Below, in pieces: positions 42,547 to 52,600 of a stretch of 64,000 nt of DNA. Under the pieces are notes generated by a model. The model was not told the origin of the DNA, searched no databases, and saw nothing but the letters and a program-made list of their open reading frames with translations. This DNA comes from JAGPUQ01 sp947084925. GTDB taxonomy: Bacteria > Pseudomonadota > Gammaproteobacteria > Pseudomonadales > Porticoccaceae. Numbering within the stretch: position 1 is the stretch's first letter; every line of letters starts with the position of its first letter. Position numbers and translations under genes: made by a program. The stretch covers positions 62,001-126,000 of the forward strand of contig CAMTUJ010000010.1 in the NCBI GenBank assembly GCA_947084925.1, given 5' to 3'.

Positions 42547-43338
42547 GTGAACCTGCCACGCGCGTTGAGTCTGGCGACCCGCCTCGCCGCCCGTGAAGTG
42601 GCGCTGCGCTACCGCGGCTCCCTGGGTGGGCTGGGCTGGATGGTGCTGGCGCCGCTGCTGCTGCTGGGTGTCTATACGTTTGTGTTCGCGGTGATCTTCC
42701 AGGCCCGCTGGCCCGCCGCGGCCGGTGGCAGCGGCACCACCGGTGAGTACGCGCTGGTGGTGTTCAGCGGCATGTTGCTGCACGGATTTTTCGCCGAATG
42801 CCTCACCCGGGCGCCGACCCTGGTGCTGGGCAACGTCAATTTCGTGCAGAAGACGGTGTTTCCGCTGGAAATCCTGGCGGTGGCGCAACTGCTGGCGGCG
42901 CTGGTGCATCTGGCTTCGACGCTGGTGGTGCTGCTGGTGTTTCAGTGGTTCATCAGCGGGCCGCCGGCGCTCACCACTTTGCTGCTGCCCCTGGTGGTCG
43001 CGCCGGTGGCGCTGTTTGCGCTCGGCGGCATGTGGATCTTCGGTGCGCTGACGGTGTATTTCCGCGATCTGGCCCAGCTCGTCGGGCTGCTGGTCACCGC
43101 GCTGTTTTTCCTGTCGCCGGTGCTGTACCCGATCAGCGCGGTGCCCGAGTTCCTGCGCCCGCTGCTCTACGCCAACCCGCTGACCTTCGCCATCGAGACC
43201 GCGCGCGGGCTGCTGTTTGCGGGCGTGTTGCCGGAGCCGCGCGCCTATCTGGTTTACTGCCTGGCGGCGGGTGCGTCCGCTGCCGCCGGGTGGTGGGTGT
43301 TTCGTGCGCTCAAGGACGGTTTTGCCGATGCGCTCTGA
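42547..43338 (+). CDS. wzm: ABC-2 type polysaccharide export permease (Wzm-like)
   Basis: A 263-residue inner-membrane permease with six helices. The N-terminal amphipathic segment has REVALRYRGSLGGLGWMVLAPLL, the ABC2_membrane signature of the Wzm/KpsM type. The C-terminal part shows LSPVLYPISAVPEFLRPLLYANPLTFAIE. It should form the channel for lipid-linked O-antigen or capsule. The GTG start follows a REP element without a clear ribosome binding site. The ATPase gene overlaps its end by 11 bp. Confidence 0.9.
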   Translation: MNLPRALSLATRLAAREVALRYRGSLGGLGWMVLAPLLLLGVYTFVFAVIFQARWPAAAGGSGTTGEYALVVFSGMLLHGFFAECLTRAPTLVLGNVNFVQKTVFPLEILAVAQLLAALVHLASTLVVLLVFQWFISGPPALTTLLLPLVVAPVALFALGGMWIFGALTVYFRDLAQLVGLLVTALFFLSPVLYPISAVPEFLRPLLYANPLTFAIETARGLLFAGVLPEPRAYLVYCLAAGASAAAGWWVFRALKDGFADAL

Positions 43339-44614
43339 GGTGGTGGTGGCGGAGCCGGTGGTCGCCGTCGACGGTCTCGGCAAGGATTACCGGATTTTCG
43401 CCAGTCCCCGCGACCGGCTGTTGCAGGTTTTCAGCCGCGCACCGCGCTATCAGGTACATCGGGCGCTGCACGACCTGAGCTTCAGTGTGCGTCCCGGCGA
43501 GGTGCTGGGTATCCTCGGCCGCAACGGTTCGGGTAAATCGACACTGCTGCAATTGCTGTGTGGAATCATCCAGCCGAGCGCGGGGACCTGCGCGGTGCGC
43601 GGGCGCTTCGCGGCGCTGCTGGAGCTGGGCGCCGGCTTCAATCCGGAATTCACCGGGCTGGAGAATGTGCGTCTCAACGCGGCCATCCTGGGGCTGTCGG
43701 CGCGGGACATCGAGGCGAAGCTGCCCGATATCGCCGCATTCGCCGATATCGGCGACTTCATCGAGCGGCCGGTGAAGCTCTATTCCTCGGGCATGTATGT
43801 GCGCCTGGCGTTCGCCGTGGCATCCTGCGTCGATCCCGATGTGCTCATCATCGACGAGGCGCTGGCGGTGGGCGACGTGCAGTTTCAGACCAAGTGTTTC
43901 CGCCGCTTCGAGGATCTGGTGGCAAAGGGTCGCACCGTGTTGCTGGTGACCCACTCCACCGAGCAGGTGGTGCGCCACTGCACCCGGGCACTGTTGCTGG
44001 AAGGCGGTCGGCTGATTGGCGACGGCGCGCCGCGCGACATCGCCAATCAGTATCTCGACCTGATGCTGGGCACCGGCCGGGCGCGCCCGGCGGCGCGGCG
44101 GGACGCAGCGGCGGCAGCGGCGGGCGAAGTCGGTGTGCTGGAGGAGCGCGCCGGCTATTTTCGCAGCGAGTACCGCTGGGGCGACGGCGGCGCGACGCTC
44201 GAGGATCTGTATCTGCAAGTCGTGGGCGAGCCCGGTCACCGGGTGAGTTTTCTGAGCGGCGCGCGCCTGGAGATCCACCTGCGTGCTCATTTCGAACTGG
44301 CCCGGGAGTGCGCGATTTTCGGCTTTTTCGTCAAGACGCCGGATGGCGTCACCGTGTTCGGCAACAGCACCCGCAACGCCGCGGTCTATCCCGAGCCCCT
44401 GCCGGTGGCGACGGGAGAGACGGTCAGTTTGTGCTTCGCCCTGGAGCTGAATCTGGGCACCGGCAGTTACATTCTTTCGGCCGGCGTGTCGGCGGAGGAG
44501 CGCGGCGAGATCGTGCCCCTCGACCGGCGCTATGACTGTCTGCACTTCGAGGTCCACAATGACTCCGGCGCGGTGGGCCTGGCGGACCTGAAAGCCGTGG
44601 CCCGGCGCCTGTGA
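43328..44614 (+). CDS. wzt: Polysaccharide ABC exporter ATPase (Wzt-like) with carbohydrate-binding C-terminus
   Basis: A 428-residue protein. Residues 1-250 are the ABC ATPase: Walker A GRNGSGKST, the signature LYSSGMYVRLAFA, Walker B VLIIDEALAVGD, and the VTHS switch. The last about 170 residues form a beta-sandwich like the Wzt C-terminal domain that recognises the end of the exported glycan (RLEIHLRAHFELARECAIFGFFVKTPDGVTVFGNST region, split over two strands). In O9a-type systems this domain reads a terminal methyl or phosphate cap; the two methyltransferase genes that follow fit that idea. Confidence 0.92.
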   Translation: MRSEVVVAEPVVAVDGLGKDYRIFASPRDRLLQVFSRAPRYQVHRALHDLSFSVRPGEVLGILGRNGSGKSTLLQLLCGIIQPSAGTCAVRGRFAALLELGAGFNPEFTGLENVRLNAAILGLSARDIEAKLPDIAAFADIGDFIERPVKLYSSGMYVRLAFAVASCVDPDVLIIDEALAVGDVQFQTKCFRRFEDLVAKGRTVLLVTHSTEQVVRHCTRALLLEGGRLIGDGAPRDIANQYLDLMLGTGRARPAARRDAAAAAAGEVGVLEERAGYFRSEYRWGDGGATLEDLYLQVVGEPGHRVSFLSGARLEIHLRAHFELARECAIFGFFVKTPDGVTVFGNSTRNAAVYPEPLPVATGETVSLCFALELNLGTGSYILSAGVSAEERGEIVPLDRRYDCLHFEVHNDSGAVGLADLKAVARRL

Positions 44615-44648
44615 GCCGCCCTTCATTCGCCATCGGGACCGCATCACC

Positions 44649-45329
44649 ATGACCGCTGACCACACCCCGCCCGGCCCGCTCTATCACGATTTCTCGTGGC
44701 TCGGCCAGCCCACCGCGCAATTGCCGGGCATCTATGGCCCCAACCAGCGCGCCAAGGCGCCGGTCATCACCGCCTACATCCTGCTGGCGTTCGCGAAATT
44801 GCGCTGTCGGGGCTGCAACGACATCAGCTTCGCCGAACTGTTCTGCGCCGATGGTTTCTACACCCTGTTCGCGGCGCGCTTCGGCGCGGGTCGCGCCATG
44901 GGCTATGACAACGACCGCGACGGCCACCTGGCGAGCGCGGCGCGGATGCGGGATCTGCTCGGGCTCGGGCAGGCGAGCTTTCACCAGACCGATATCGAGG
45001 CCATCGCTCCCGACGCGCGCGCCTCCGTGGTTGCCAATGTGGGTGGGCTTTACCATGTGGACGATCCGGAGGCGGTGCTCGACCAGTCCTACCGGATGGC
45101 GGAGGATTACCTGATCGTGCAGAACGTGGTATCGCTGGCCAACGACGCGCCGGATTATTTCGAGCGTCCCGCGCCCGGGCTGAGCTGGGGCAACCGCTTT
45201 TCGCGGGCGTCCTTCGCTGCCCTGATTCGCCGCCGCGGCTGGAAGGTGGTGGACAGCGCCTTCAATAGCCTCGATGCCAACCCGCGTCCCGAGGATCGCG
45301 GCAGCCTCTACTACCTGATCGAGAAATGA
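44649..45329 (+). CDS. Class I SAM-dependent methyltransferase-like protein
   Basis: A 226-residue protein. A SAM-binding motif of unusual form (FAELFCADGFYTLFAARFGA) is followed by the acidic strand end (MGYDNDRDG). A later strand (SVVANVGGLYHVDDPEAVLDQSY) corresponds to the motif where methyltransferases bind substrate, and the C-terminus has DRGSLYYLIEK. It probably methylates a sugar or lipid-linked glycan in the export locus, by position. It could also be catalytically altered because the glycine-rich loop is poor. A 34-bp gap separates it from wzt. Confidence 0.65.
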   Translation: MTADHTPPGPLYHDFSWLGQPTAQLPGIYGPNQRAKAPVITAYILLAFAKLRCRGCNDISFAELFCADGFYTLFAARFGAGRAMGYDNDRDGHLASAARMRDLLGLGQASFHQTDIEAIAPDARASVVANVGGLYHVDDPEAVLDQSYRMAEDYLIVQNVVSLANDAPDYFERPAPGLSWGNRFSRASFAALIRRRGWKVVDSAFNSLDANPRPEDRGSLYYLIEK

Positions 45330-45360
45330 TGACTGTGTGCTGCTTGGGCGCGGGGTTCTC

Positions 45361-45591
45361 GGTGGATGCGCTGCGCTTATCCACCCTACATGAGTGGGCG
45401 GTGGATGCGCTGCGCTTATCCACCCTACATGAGTGGGCGGTGGATACGCTGTGCTTGTCCACCCTACCCCGGGCAAGGCAGCATCCCGTAGGGTGGATAA
45501 GCGCCAGCGCATCCGCGGTTCCGGCGCGCGGAACCGTGACGGGGGCGGGATCGGGCATTGCGGTGGGTACGCTGGGGTTATCCACGCTGCC
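45361..45591. repeat. REP array with 39-bp tandem units (contains composite copy C)
   Basis: Three tandem units of 39 bp start at 45361, 45400 and 45439. Each is a minus-oriented REP copy followed by ATGAGTGGGC, the last unit partial. Then come a plus copy at 45488-45516 and a decayed minus copy at 45561-45591. The part 45439-45591 is the inverted composite copy C. This array fills the gap 45330-45612 between two methyltransferase genes; frames open through it only encode the repeat. Confidence 0.88.
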
Positions 45592-45612
45592 GAGAGGGCC
45601 GAGAGGGCTGCC

Positions 45613-47316
45613 ATGACTCCGACAGCCCGGCACGAGCAACTGCGCGCCTGGGGCTACCGGCCCGAGGCCGCGACCGGCTGCTGGGTTCCGACCGCCCACC
45701 GCGCCGAGTTCGGCTATTCCGACGGCGACGCCGTCGAGGCGCGCCTGCTGGCCTGGGTGCGCGCGGTCGCGGACCGCCGCGTGCTGTCCGAGGAGCTGCG
45801 CGCCGGCATCACCGACTGGCCGAGCCGCTATCACCTGAGTCCGCTGCGCGCCAATCTGCTGCGCCCCCTGGCGGGTTGGCTGGCGGGCAGGACGGTGCTC
45901 GAAATCGGCGCCGGCTGCGGCGCCCTGACGCGCTATCTCGGGGAGCTGGGTGTGCCCGTGGTGGCGCTCGAAGGCAGCCCGCGCCGCGCCGCGATCGCGG
46001 CGGCGCGCTGCGCCGACCTCGCCCATGTGGCGGTGATCGCCGACAGCTTCCAGCATTTCGCGCCCGCGGCCCGCTTCGATGTCATTACGCTGGTCGGCGT
46101 GCTCGAATACGCGCGCCTGTTTTATCCGGCGGCCCCCGGTGTCGATCCGGTGGCAGCGCTGCTGGCCGGCGCCCGCGCGCTGCTGAAGCCGGGCGGGGTG
46201 CTGCTGCTGGCCATCGAAAACCAGCTCGGCCTCAAGTATTTCGCCGGCAGCCGCGAGGATCATGTCGCGGTGCCCATGCACGGCATCGAGGATCTGTATC
46301 GCGCCGACGGCGTGGTGACTTTCGGCCGCGCCGAACTGGGCGACCGTCTGGACGCCGCCGGTCTGCCGGCGCGCGCCTGGTGGTATCCGTTTCCGGACTA
46401 CAAGCTGCCGGTGTCGGTGCTGTCCGAGGCGGCGGTGAGCGGGCGCCACGGACTCGATCTCGCGCCGCTGCCGATGGGTTCGGTGGTGGCCGATCCCCAG
46501 GTGCCGCCGCACTGGAATTTCTCCCTGGAGCAGGCCTGGCGAGTGATCTTCCGCAACCGGCTCGCGGGCGAGCTGGCCAATTCCTTTCTGGTGGCGGCGG
46601 GCGCCGCGGCGGCTGATCTGCCGGTGGCGGATGCACTGGTGCACCACTATGCCGTCGATCGGCGCCCGGCCTTTGCCAAGGCGGTGACCATCCGCGGCGG
46701 CGGCGACCGCAGCGCGGTGACGTCCGCGCGCCTGGCGCCGGATGCGCCGCCGCCGGCGCTGCCGCTGCGCCAGCATCTGGAGTCCGGCCCCTTCGTGCCT
46801 GGCCTGTTGTGGCAGTGCCGACTGCTGGAGCTGCTCAACCAGCCCGGATGGTCTGCCGAGGCGCTGGCGGACTGGGCGGAGGTCTGGCTCGCGCAGTTGG
46901 CCCGGCGCGCGGGTCTGGCGCGGGCGGCGCTGGCCTGGGACACCCGCCTCGACGGCCGTTTGGTCGATGCCGTGCCGCGCAATCTGGTGCAGCAGGGCGA
47001 GACGGGAACCTTCATCGATCTGGAGTGGGAGTTGGTCGACGGCCTGGCGTTTCGACACCTTTTTTATCGGGGTGTGGTGCTGTCGCTACTGGGTGTCGGA
47101 AGCTGCGCGGAACCCGCGTCAGGTCAGTTGATCGATATCGCGAGTCTGTTTGGCGCCATCGCAGAACGCTGTGGTTATCCGGAAGCGGCGGCGGAGCTGG
47201 CCGCCTGCCACGCCGCTGAACGGCAGTTTCAGTACTGGGTCCACGGCGGTGCCTGGCTTTCGCTGGAACAGCTTGCCGGATACCCGATGCCGGTACGCCG
47301 TGCGCCCGGGGCCTGA
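45613..47316 (+). CDS. SAM-dependent methyltransferase of a polysaccharide locus (long form)
   Basis: A 567-residue protein. A classical methyltransferase domain occupies about residues 75-230: VLEIGAGCGALTRYLGE as the SAM loop, VVALEGSPRR as the acidic motif, FDVITLVGVLEY and LLKPGGVLLLAIEN. A long C-terminal half shows YPFPDYKLPVSVLSE and a helical part with TGTFIDLEWELVDG. This long architecture occurs with polysaccharide biosynthesis genes and is often annotated only as methyltransferase. It is most likely a sugar or cap methyltransferase, by context. It overlaps no neighbour; the acyltransferase gene starts six bases later. Confidence 0.85.
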   Translation: MTPTARHEQLRAWGYRPEAATGCWVPTAHRAEFGYSDGDAVEARLLAWVRAVADRRVLSEELRAGITDWPSRYHLSPLRANLLRPLAGWLAGRTVLEIGAGCGALTRYLGELGVPVVALEGSPRRAAIAAARCADLAHVAVIADSFQHFAPAARFDVITLVGVLEYARLFYPAAPGVDPVAALLAGARALLKPGGVLLLAIENQLGLKYFAGSREDHVAVPMHGIEDLYRADGVVTFGRAELGDRLDAAGLPARAWWYPFPDYKLPVSVLSEAAVSGRHGLDLAPLPMGSVVADPQVPPHWNFSLEQAWRVIFRNRLAGELANSFLVAAGAAAADLPVADALVHHYAVDRRPAFAKAVTIRGGGDRSAVTSARLAPDAPPPALPLRQHLESGPFVPGLLWQCRLLELLNQPGWSAEALADWAEVWLAQLARRAGLARAALAWDTRLDGRLVDAVPRNLVQQGETGTFIDLEWELVDGLAFRHLFYRGVVLSLLGVGSCAEPASGQLIDIASLFGAIAERCGYPEAAAELAACHAAERQFQYWVHGGAWLSLEQLAGYPMPVRRAPGA

Positions 47317-47322
47317 GTCACG

Positions 47323-48480
47323 ATGAGCCCGGCCCGCCCGCCGCCTGGCGGCGAGATTGACGCCCTCACGGGGTTGCGGGGCTTCGCCGCGCTCTGGGTT
47401 CTGGTGTACCACGTCTGGGTAGCCGCGACGCCGCGCCGGATCGAATTGCCGCTCGCGGGCTGGACGCTGGATTTCACCCCTTTCTTCAGTATCGGTTGGG
47501 CGGGGGTACAGATTTTTTTCGTGCTTTCCGGCTTTCTGCTCGCGCAACCCTATGTGCGCTGGCAGGCGGGCACGGCGGCGCGGCCGGGCGTCGGACCCTA
47601 TCTGGCGCGCCGTTGCGCCAGGGTGCTGCCCGCCTACTATCTGCAACTGATCCTGTTGGTCGCCCTGGCCTGGATCCTGGATGGGCGGTGGGCGATTACC
47701 GGGATCGGAGACGCGCTGGGTTACGCCGGCATGTTGTTTGTACCGGAGCCGCTTGGGGTACCGCTCCTCAATCAGGTCTGGTGGACCCTCCCGATCGAGT
47801 TTTCGTTTTATCTGGTACTACCGCTGCTGGCCGGGTTGCTGCGCGGCTGGCGGGTGCCGTTGTTGTTGCTGCTCGCGATGGGAATCATGGCGGCATGGCG
47901 CTGGTTCGCCATCACGGTACTGGCGGACGCACCACCCGACGCGCGCCGTGCGCTCGGCTATCAACTGCCCGGGGCGCTGGATTCCTTTGCGATGGGCATG
48001 GTTGCGGCCTTTCTGTACCAGCGCGGGGGAGTGGCGGTCTGGCTCGGCGCCCGGCCCTGGCGGCGCGAGTGGCTGGCGCTGGCCGGAGCCAGCCTGGGGC
48101 TGGGGCTGCTGTACTGGGTTCACTACGGTTACCGGGCCTATTGGAGTCCCTCGGCAATCACGTTTCTCTGGACCCCGCTGTTCAGTGTCGCCACCGCCGC
48201 CCTCATCCTCGCCGCCGCCGCGGGCTCCTGGCCGCTGCGCCGGATCTTCGCCAATCGGCCGGCCCTGTATCTGGGTACGGTCAGCTACGGCATTTACCTC
48301 TGGCACTACCCGTTGCTGGGATGGCTGGCGGCCGCGGTTCCGGCGCGTGGCGGGTATGCGCTGTTTTGGTTGTTGCCCGCCTGCCTGGCGGCGACGGTGA
48401 TGGTGGCGGCAGCGTCCTGGCGCTGGGTGGAGCAGCCCGTCATTGCCTGGGTACGGCTGGTCCTGGCGCGGCGCGGCTAA
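47323..48480 (+). CDS. Acyltransferase 3 family membrane protein
   Basis: A 385-residue integral membrane protein with about ten helices. The N-terminal helix carries ALTGLRGFAALWVLVYHVW with the conserved arginine and histidine of acyltransferase 3 enzymes, and FFVLSGFLL follows. YGIYLWHYPLL near residue 325 and a WRWVEQPV end are typical. These enzymes O-acetylate (or otherwise acylate) surface sugars, taking acyl groups from acyl-CoA on the cytoplasmic side. By position, it decorates the glycan exported by Wzm/Wzt. Confidence 0.92.
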   Translation: MSPARPPPGGEIDALTGLRGFAALWVLVYHVWVAATPRRIELPLAGWTLDFTPFFSIGWAGVQIFFVLSGFLLAQPYVRWQAGTAARPGVGPYLARRCARVLPAYYLQLILLVALAWILDGRWAITGIGDALGYAGMLFVPEPLGVPLLNQVWWTLPIEFSFYLVLPLLAGLLRGWRVPLLLLLAMGIMAAWRWFAITVLADAPPDARRALGYQLPGALDSFAMGMVAAFLYQRGGVAVWLGARPWRREWLALAGASLGLGLLYWVHYGYRAYWSPSAITFLWTPLFSVATAALILAAAAGSWPLRRIFANRPALYLGTVSYGIYLWHYPLLGWLAAAVPARGGYALFWLLPACLAATVMVAAASWRWVEQPVIAWVRLVLARRG

Positions 48481-48537
48481 AGAGCGGGGCGGAACCCGCT
48501 ACAATGCCCGACGTTTTGTGGCGGGGGAAAACGGGCG

Positions 48538-49680
48538 GTGACGGTACAGCGAGTAGACATCATCGTGCCGGTCTACCGGGGCATGGAGGTGACCCGCCGC
48601 TGTCTTGAATCGGTGCTGGCCGGCACCTGCGTCACGCCGTTTGAACTGGTGGTGGTGGACGACGCGAGTCCGGAGCCGGCGCTGGCGGCCTGGCTGGATG
48701 CAATCGCGGCCGCGGGCCGCATCACTTTGCTGCGGAACCCCGAAAATCTCGGCTTTGTCGCTACCGTCAACCGCGCCATGGCACTGCACCCGGAACGGGA
48801 TGCGGTGCTGCTCAACAGCGATACCGAAGTCGCCGGGGACTGGCTCGATCGCATGGCGGCCTGCGTCGCACGGGACGCCCGCATCGGCACGGCGACGCCG
48901 TTTTCCAACAACGGCTCCATTTGCAGCTATCCGAATGCGCTGGCGGCCAATGAACTGCCCGCCGGTTCGAGTCTGGCCGGACTGGATGCGCTGTTCGCCC
49001 GGGTCAATGCCGGCCAGTGTCGGGACCTGCCGACCGGGGTGGGGTTTTGTTTTTACCTGCGCCGCGCCTGCTGGCAGGCGGTGGGCGAATTTGACGCGCG
49101 CCGCTTCGGGCGGGGTTATGGCGAGGAGTGCGATTTTTCCCTGCGCGCGGCGCAAGCCGGCTGGCGCAATGTGCTTTGCGCGGATGTGTTTGTGTACCAC
49201 CAGGGTTCGGTCAGCTTTGGTGCGGAGAGCGGGGGCTTGATGGCAAGTGCGGAAACACTGATGGCGGAATTGCACCCGGATTACCCGGCGCTGGTGATGA
49301 GCTTTCTGCGCGCCGATCCCCTGCGGGTGCTGCGCGACAATGTCACGCGGGCGCGGGGGCGGCAATCTCCGGCGGCGGGCGTCGCCGTGATCGACGCGCT
49401 GATCGCCGAACGCGAAACCCGGGTTGCCTGGTTGGCGGATCGGCTGGTCGAGGCGGAGCACCGCGCGGCGCCGCCGGTCCCGGCCGAAGTTGCCCAGCAG
49501 GCCGGCGCGGTCCGCTTCGCGGCGGCGGTGGACGCGCCCTACGGCCAGGTGTTGACCGAGTTTCTCGCCTTTACCGAAGCGCGGGTGCGGCGCACGCCCA
49601 GGCTGGGCAAGGCCGGCCGGGGCTGCGCGTTGGCGGTGCTTGGCACGCTGCGCTGGCTGGCGCGCCGGCTGTGCGGCTGA
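48538..49680 (+). CDS. Glycosyltransferase family 2 protein
   Basis: A 380-residue protein with one GT-A domain at the N-terminus: VDIIVPVYRGMEVTRRCLESV, then VVDDASPE (first acidic pair), then VLLNSDTEV (DxD-like metal site). CDFSLRAAQAGWRN and VYHQGSVSFG close the domain (GT2 acid and histidine). The C-terminal 130 residues are helical and rich in alanine and arginine. It is soluble or peripheral and likely adds one sugar during glycan synthesis. The start is GTG, 57 bp after the acyltransferase gene; the next giant gene begins ten bases after its stop. Confidence 0.9.
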   Translation: MTVQRVDIIVPVYRGMEVTRRCLESVLAGTCVTPFELVVVDDASPEPALAAWLDAIAAAGRITLLRNPENLGFVATVNRAMALHPERDAVLLNSDTEVAGDWLDRMAACVARDARIGTATPFSNNGSICSYPNALAANELPAGSSLAGLDALFARVNAGQCRDLPTGVGFCFYLRRACWQAVGEFDARRFGRGYGEECDFSLRAAQAGWRNVLCADVFVYHQGSVSFGAESGGLMASAETLMAELHPDYPALVMSFLRADPLRVLRDNVTRARGRQSPAAGVAVIDALIAERETRVAWLADRLVEAEHRAAPPVPAEVAQQAGAVRFAAAVDAPYGQVLTEFLAFTEARVRRTPRLGKAGRGCALAVLGTLRWLARRLCG

Positions 49681-49690
49681 TCCGCTCAGA

Positions 49691-52600
49691 ATGTCTGCTG
49701 CCATGTCCGTCCCCGAACCCATGATCGTCCCGGCACTGGTCTGCCTGCATCTGGACCGGACGCTCGACTCCGAGGCGGCGCTTCCCGCGTGGTGGCGCGC
49801 GCTGCCGGAGGCCCAGACCGTGCTGGCGGTGCCGCCCGTCCACAGCCTGGAAACGGCTGGTACCCGGGTGGTCGTGGTCGCCACGGATGCCGGCATCGGC
49901 GCCGTGCTGGCGGCGGTTCATGCCGCCTTCCCGGAGCGCGACATTGCCTATGTGCGCGCCGGTGCCGAGCCCGCGCCGGACTGGGTGGCACAGTTGGCGC
50001 GCGTCGCCCACGCCGACCCGCGGATGGGTGCGGTAGCGCCGCTGAGCGATTGCCTGGACGTGTTCTCCCCCTGCGACGGCGCGCGCACCGACGCGCTGGA
50101 GCCCGCGCTCATCCAGCGCTGGCTCCGGTACCTTGCCAGTGATCTGGTGTTCGAAGTGCCGGTGCTGCTGCCGGTCTGCGGTTATTTTCGTGCCCCGGCC
50201 CTGGCGGCGCTGGCGTCCGCCGGCGAGCTGTCCGATGCGGGTGATCTGGCGGCCCGCTTCCGCGCCCGGGGCTGGTCCTGCGTCGCCTGCGCCCGGGTCT
50301 TCGTCGGCGGACTCGCGAGCGACCCGGATTTCGCGCCGCGGCTGGCGGCGCCGGATGTGCAGGTGTTTCTGGCCAGCCATCCGCTGGCCGCGCTGCGTCG
50401 GGCGCTGGCCCGGGCGCTGGCCGACGGTGCCGTGTCACCCCCGGTCGCCGTGGCCAAGCCGGTTCAGTTGCACGTCACCCACAGTTGGGGCGGTGGGGTC
50501 GGGCACTGGGTGCAGGCCATGTGCGCGGCGGACGCCACCCGCGACAGTCTGGTGCTGCGCTCGCTGGGCAATTCCAGTGCTTACGGCTATCGGCTCGCGC
50601 TCTATGGGGCCGCCGATTCCGTGATGCCGCTGCGGGAATGGCCGCTGGATTTTCCGATCTGTTCGATTGCCGCGACGCATTACCACTATCGTCGCATCCT
50701 CGCGGAAGTGGCGCGGGACTTTCAGGTCGATCTGCTCATCGTCTCTTCACTCATCGGCCACTCCCTGGATGCGCTCGCGACCGGGCTGCCGACCCTGGTG
50801 GCGCAGCACGATTTCTTTCCCTTCTGCCCGGCGCTGTCGATCCATTTTCGGGAGGTGTGTACCCGTTGCGACGACGCGCGTCTGCGCGCGTGTTTTGCCG
50901 AGAATCCGCTCAATCACCTGTTCGCCAATGCCGATGCCGAGCACTGGCTGACGATCCGCCGGCGCTGGCTGGAACTGTTGCGCGCGCCCGGGGTGCGGTT
51001 GGCGGCTCCGAGCGCTGTGGTGTGGCGCCACCTGCGGGAGTTGGCGCCGGCGGTTGCCGAACTCCCCGTCACCGTGGTGCCGAACGGCAGCGCGCCGTTG
51101 CCGAGGCCAGCGGATGAACCACGCGCCGGGCGTCTGCGGATTCTGGTGCTGGGCAGCCTGGTCCCGCAAAAAGGGGCGGACATCCTGCGCCAGGCGTTGC
51201 CCGCGCTCGGTGAATTTGCCGATCTCCATTTGCTGGGTAGCGGGCGCGAGGGCAAGGAATTCGAGGGTCTTGCAGGCGTGCGGGTAACCCGCGCGTACGA
51301 ACTGGCCGAACTGCCGGCGCTGGTTGCGGCGATTGCCCCTCACGCCGGATTGCTGCTCTCGATCGTGCCGGAAACCTTCAGCTACACCCTGAGCGAACTG
51401 TGGATGCTGGGTGTGCCGCCGATCGCCACGCGCACCGGGGCGTTTGCCGAACGCATCGAGCACGGCCGCACCGGCTGGCTGATCGAGCCTTCGGCGCCGG
51501 CATTGGTGGCGCAATTGCGCGAGCTGGACGCGCGGCGCGGATTGCTGGGGGCGGTTCGCGAGACCCTTGCGCAACTGCCGAGCTGGAACCGGGAGGACAT
51601 GGTCGCGGCCTACCACGCGCTGACCCCGGAACTGGCGGGTGTCGACTCGCGGAAGCTGGTCGAGCGCGACGGACGCGACGGGCGGATCGAGCGGCTCGCC
51701 GAGATGGTGAGCGAGCGCGATGTGTGGATCAGGCACCTCGACGGCGGGATTGCCGAACGCGACGCGCGTATCGGGCAGCTCAAGCAGGGGGTGGCCGAGC
51801 GCGATGGATGGCTTGCCAATCTGGAGCAGACGGTGGCCGAGCGCGACAGATCGCTTGCCCACCTCGAGCAGACTGTGATCGAGCGCGATGGGCAGATCGC
51901 CGGCCTCAATCGGGCGGTGGCCGAGCGGGACGAATGGCTCGCGGCCATGTATCGCAGCCGGTCCTGGCGCATCACGGCGCCGTTGCGCTGGCTGGCCGCC
52001 CGCGTCAAACGCGGCCTGATTCCAGTCCTGAGACAGGGCAAGGCGTTGTATCGGCGGCTTCCGTTTGGCGCGCAAACCGTCAGCGCGCATAAGCAGATCG
52101 TGGGAAGGTACGCCCCCTGGCTGCTGCGCTTGGCGAGTGTCCGGCCAGTGTCCACACCTCCGCCGGTATCGAACGAGATAACCGGACCCACGGGACCGCT
52201 GGCGCCCGAGTGGTACACGGCGGTGAATCCGCGCGTCTCCATCGTCATCGTGGCGTTCAACAAAAGCGAATACACGATCGAATGTCTGCGCTCGATCTGG
52301 ACGCACACGGCGGGCATCCCGTACGAAGTGATCCTGGTGGATAACGGCAGCGAATCCGTGCATTGCGATCAGGTACGGCCGTATCTGGGGCCGGCGCAAT
52401 TCCTGGAGCTGGGCACCAATCGCGGGTTTGGCGAGGGCAACAACATCGGCGTCGAGCGGGCCGCCGGCGAGTTTGTCCTGCTGCTCAACAACGATGTGAC
52501 CGCAACGCCGAACTGGCTGGCGCCCCTGGTGGAGGTCATGGATACCCGGGCCGATGCCGGCGCGGTCGGGGTCAGGCTGGTCTATCCCGACGGCGTATTG

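Noticed and set aside
45361..45467. CRISPR array
   Set aside because: The repeated unit is the REP plus a constant 10-bp joint; there are no unique spacers and no cas genes.
45326..45616. A 96-codon frame after the first methyltransferase gene
   Set aside because: It is a translation of the REP tandem units (repeated VDALRLSTLHEWA) with no ribosome binding site.
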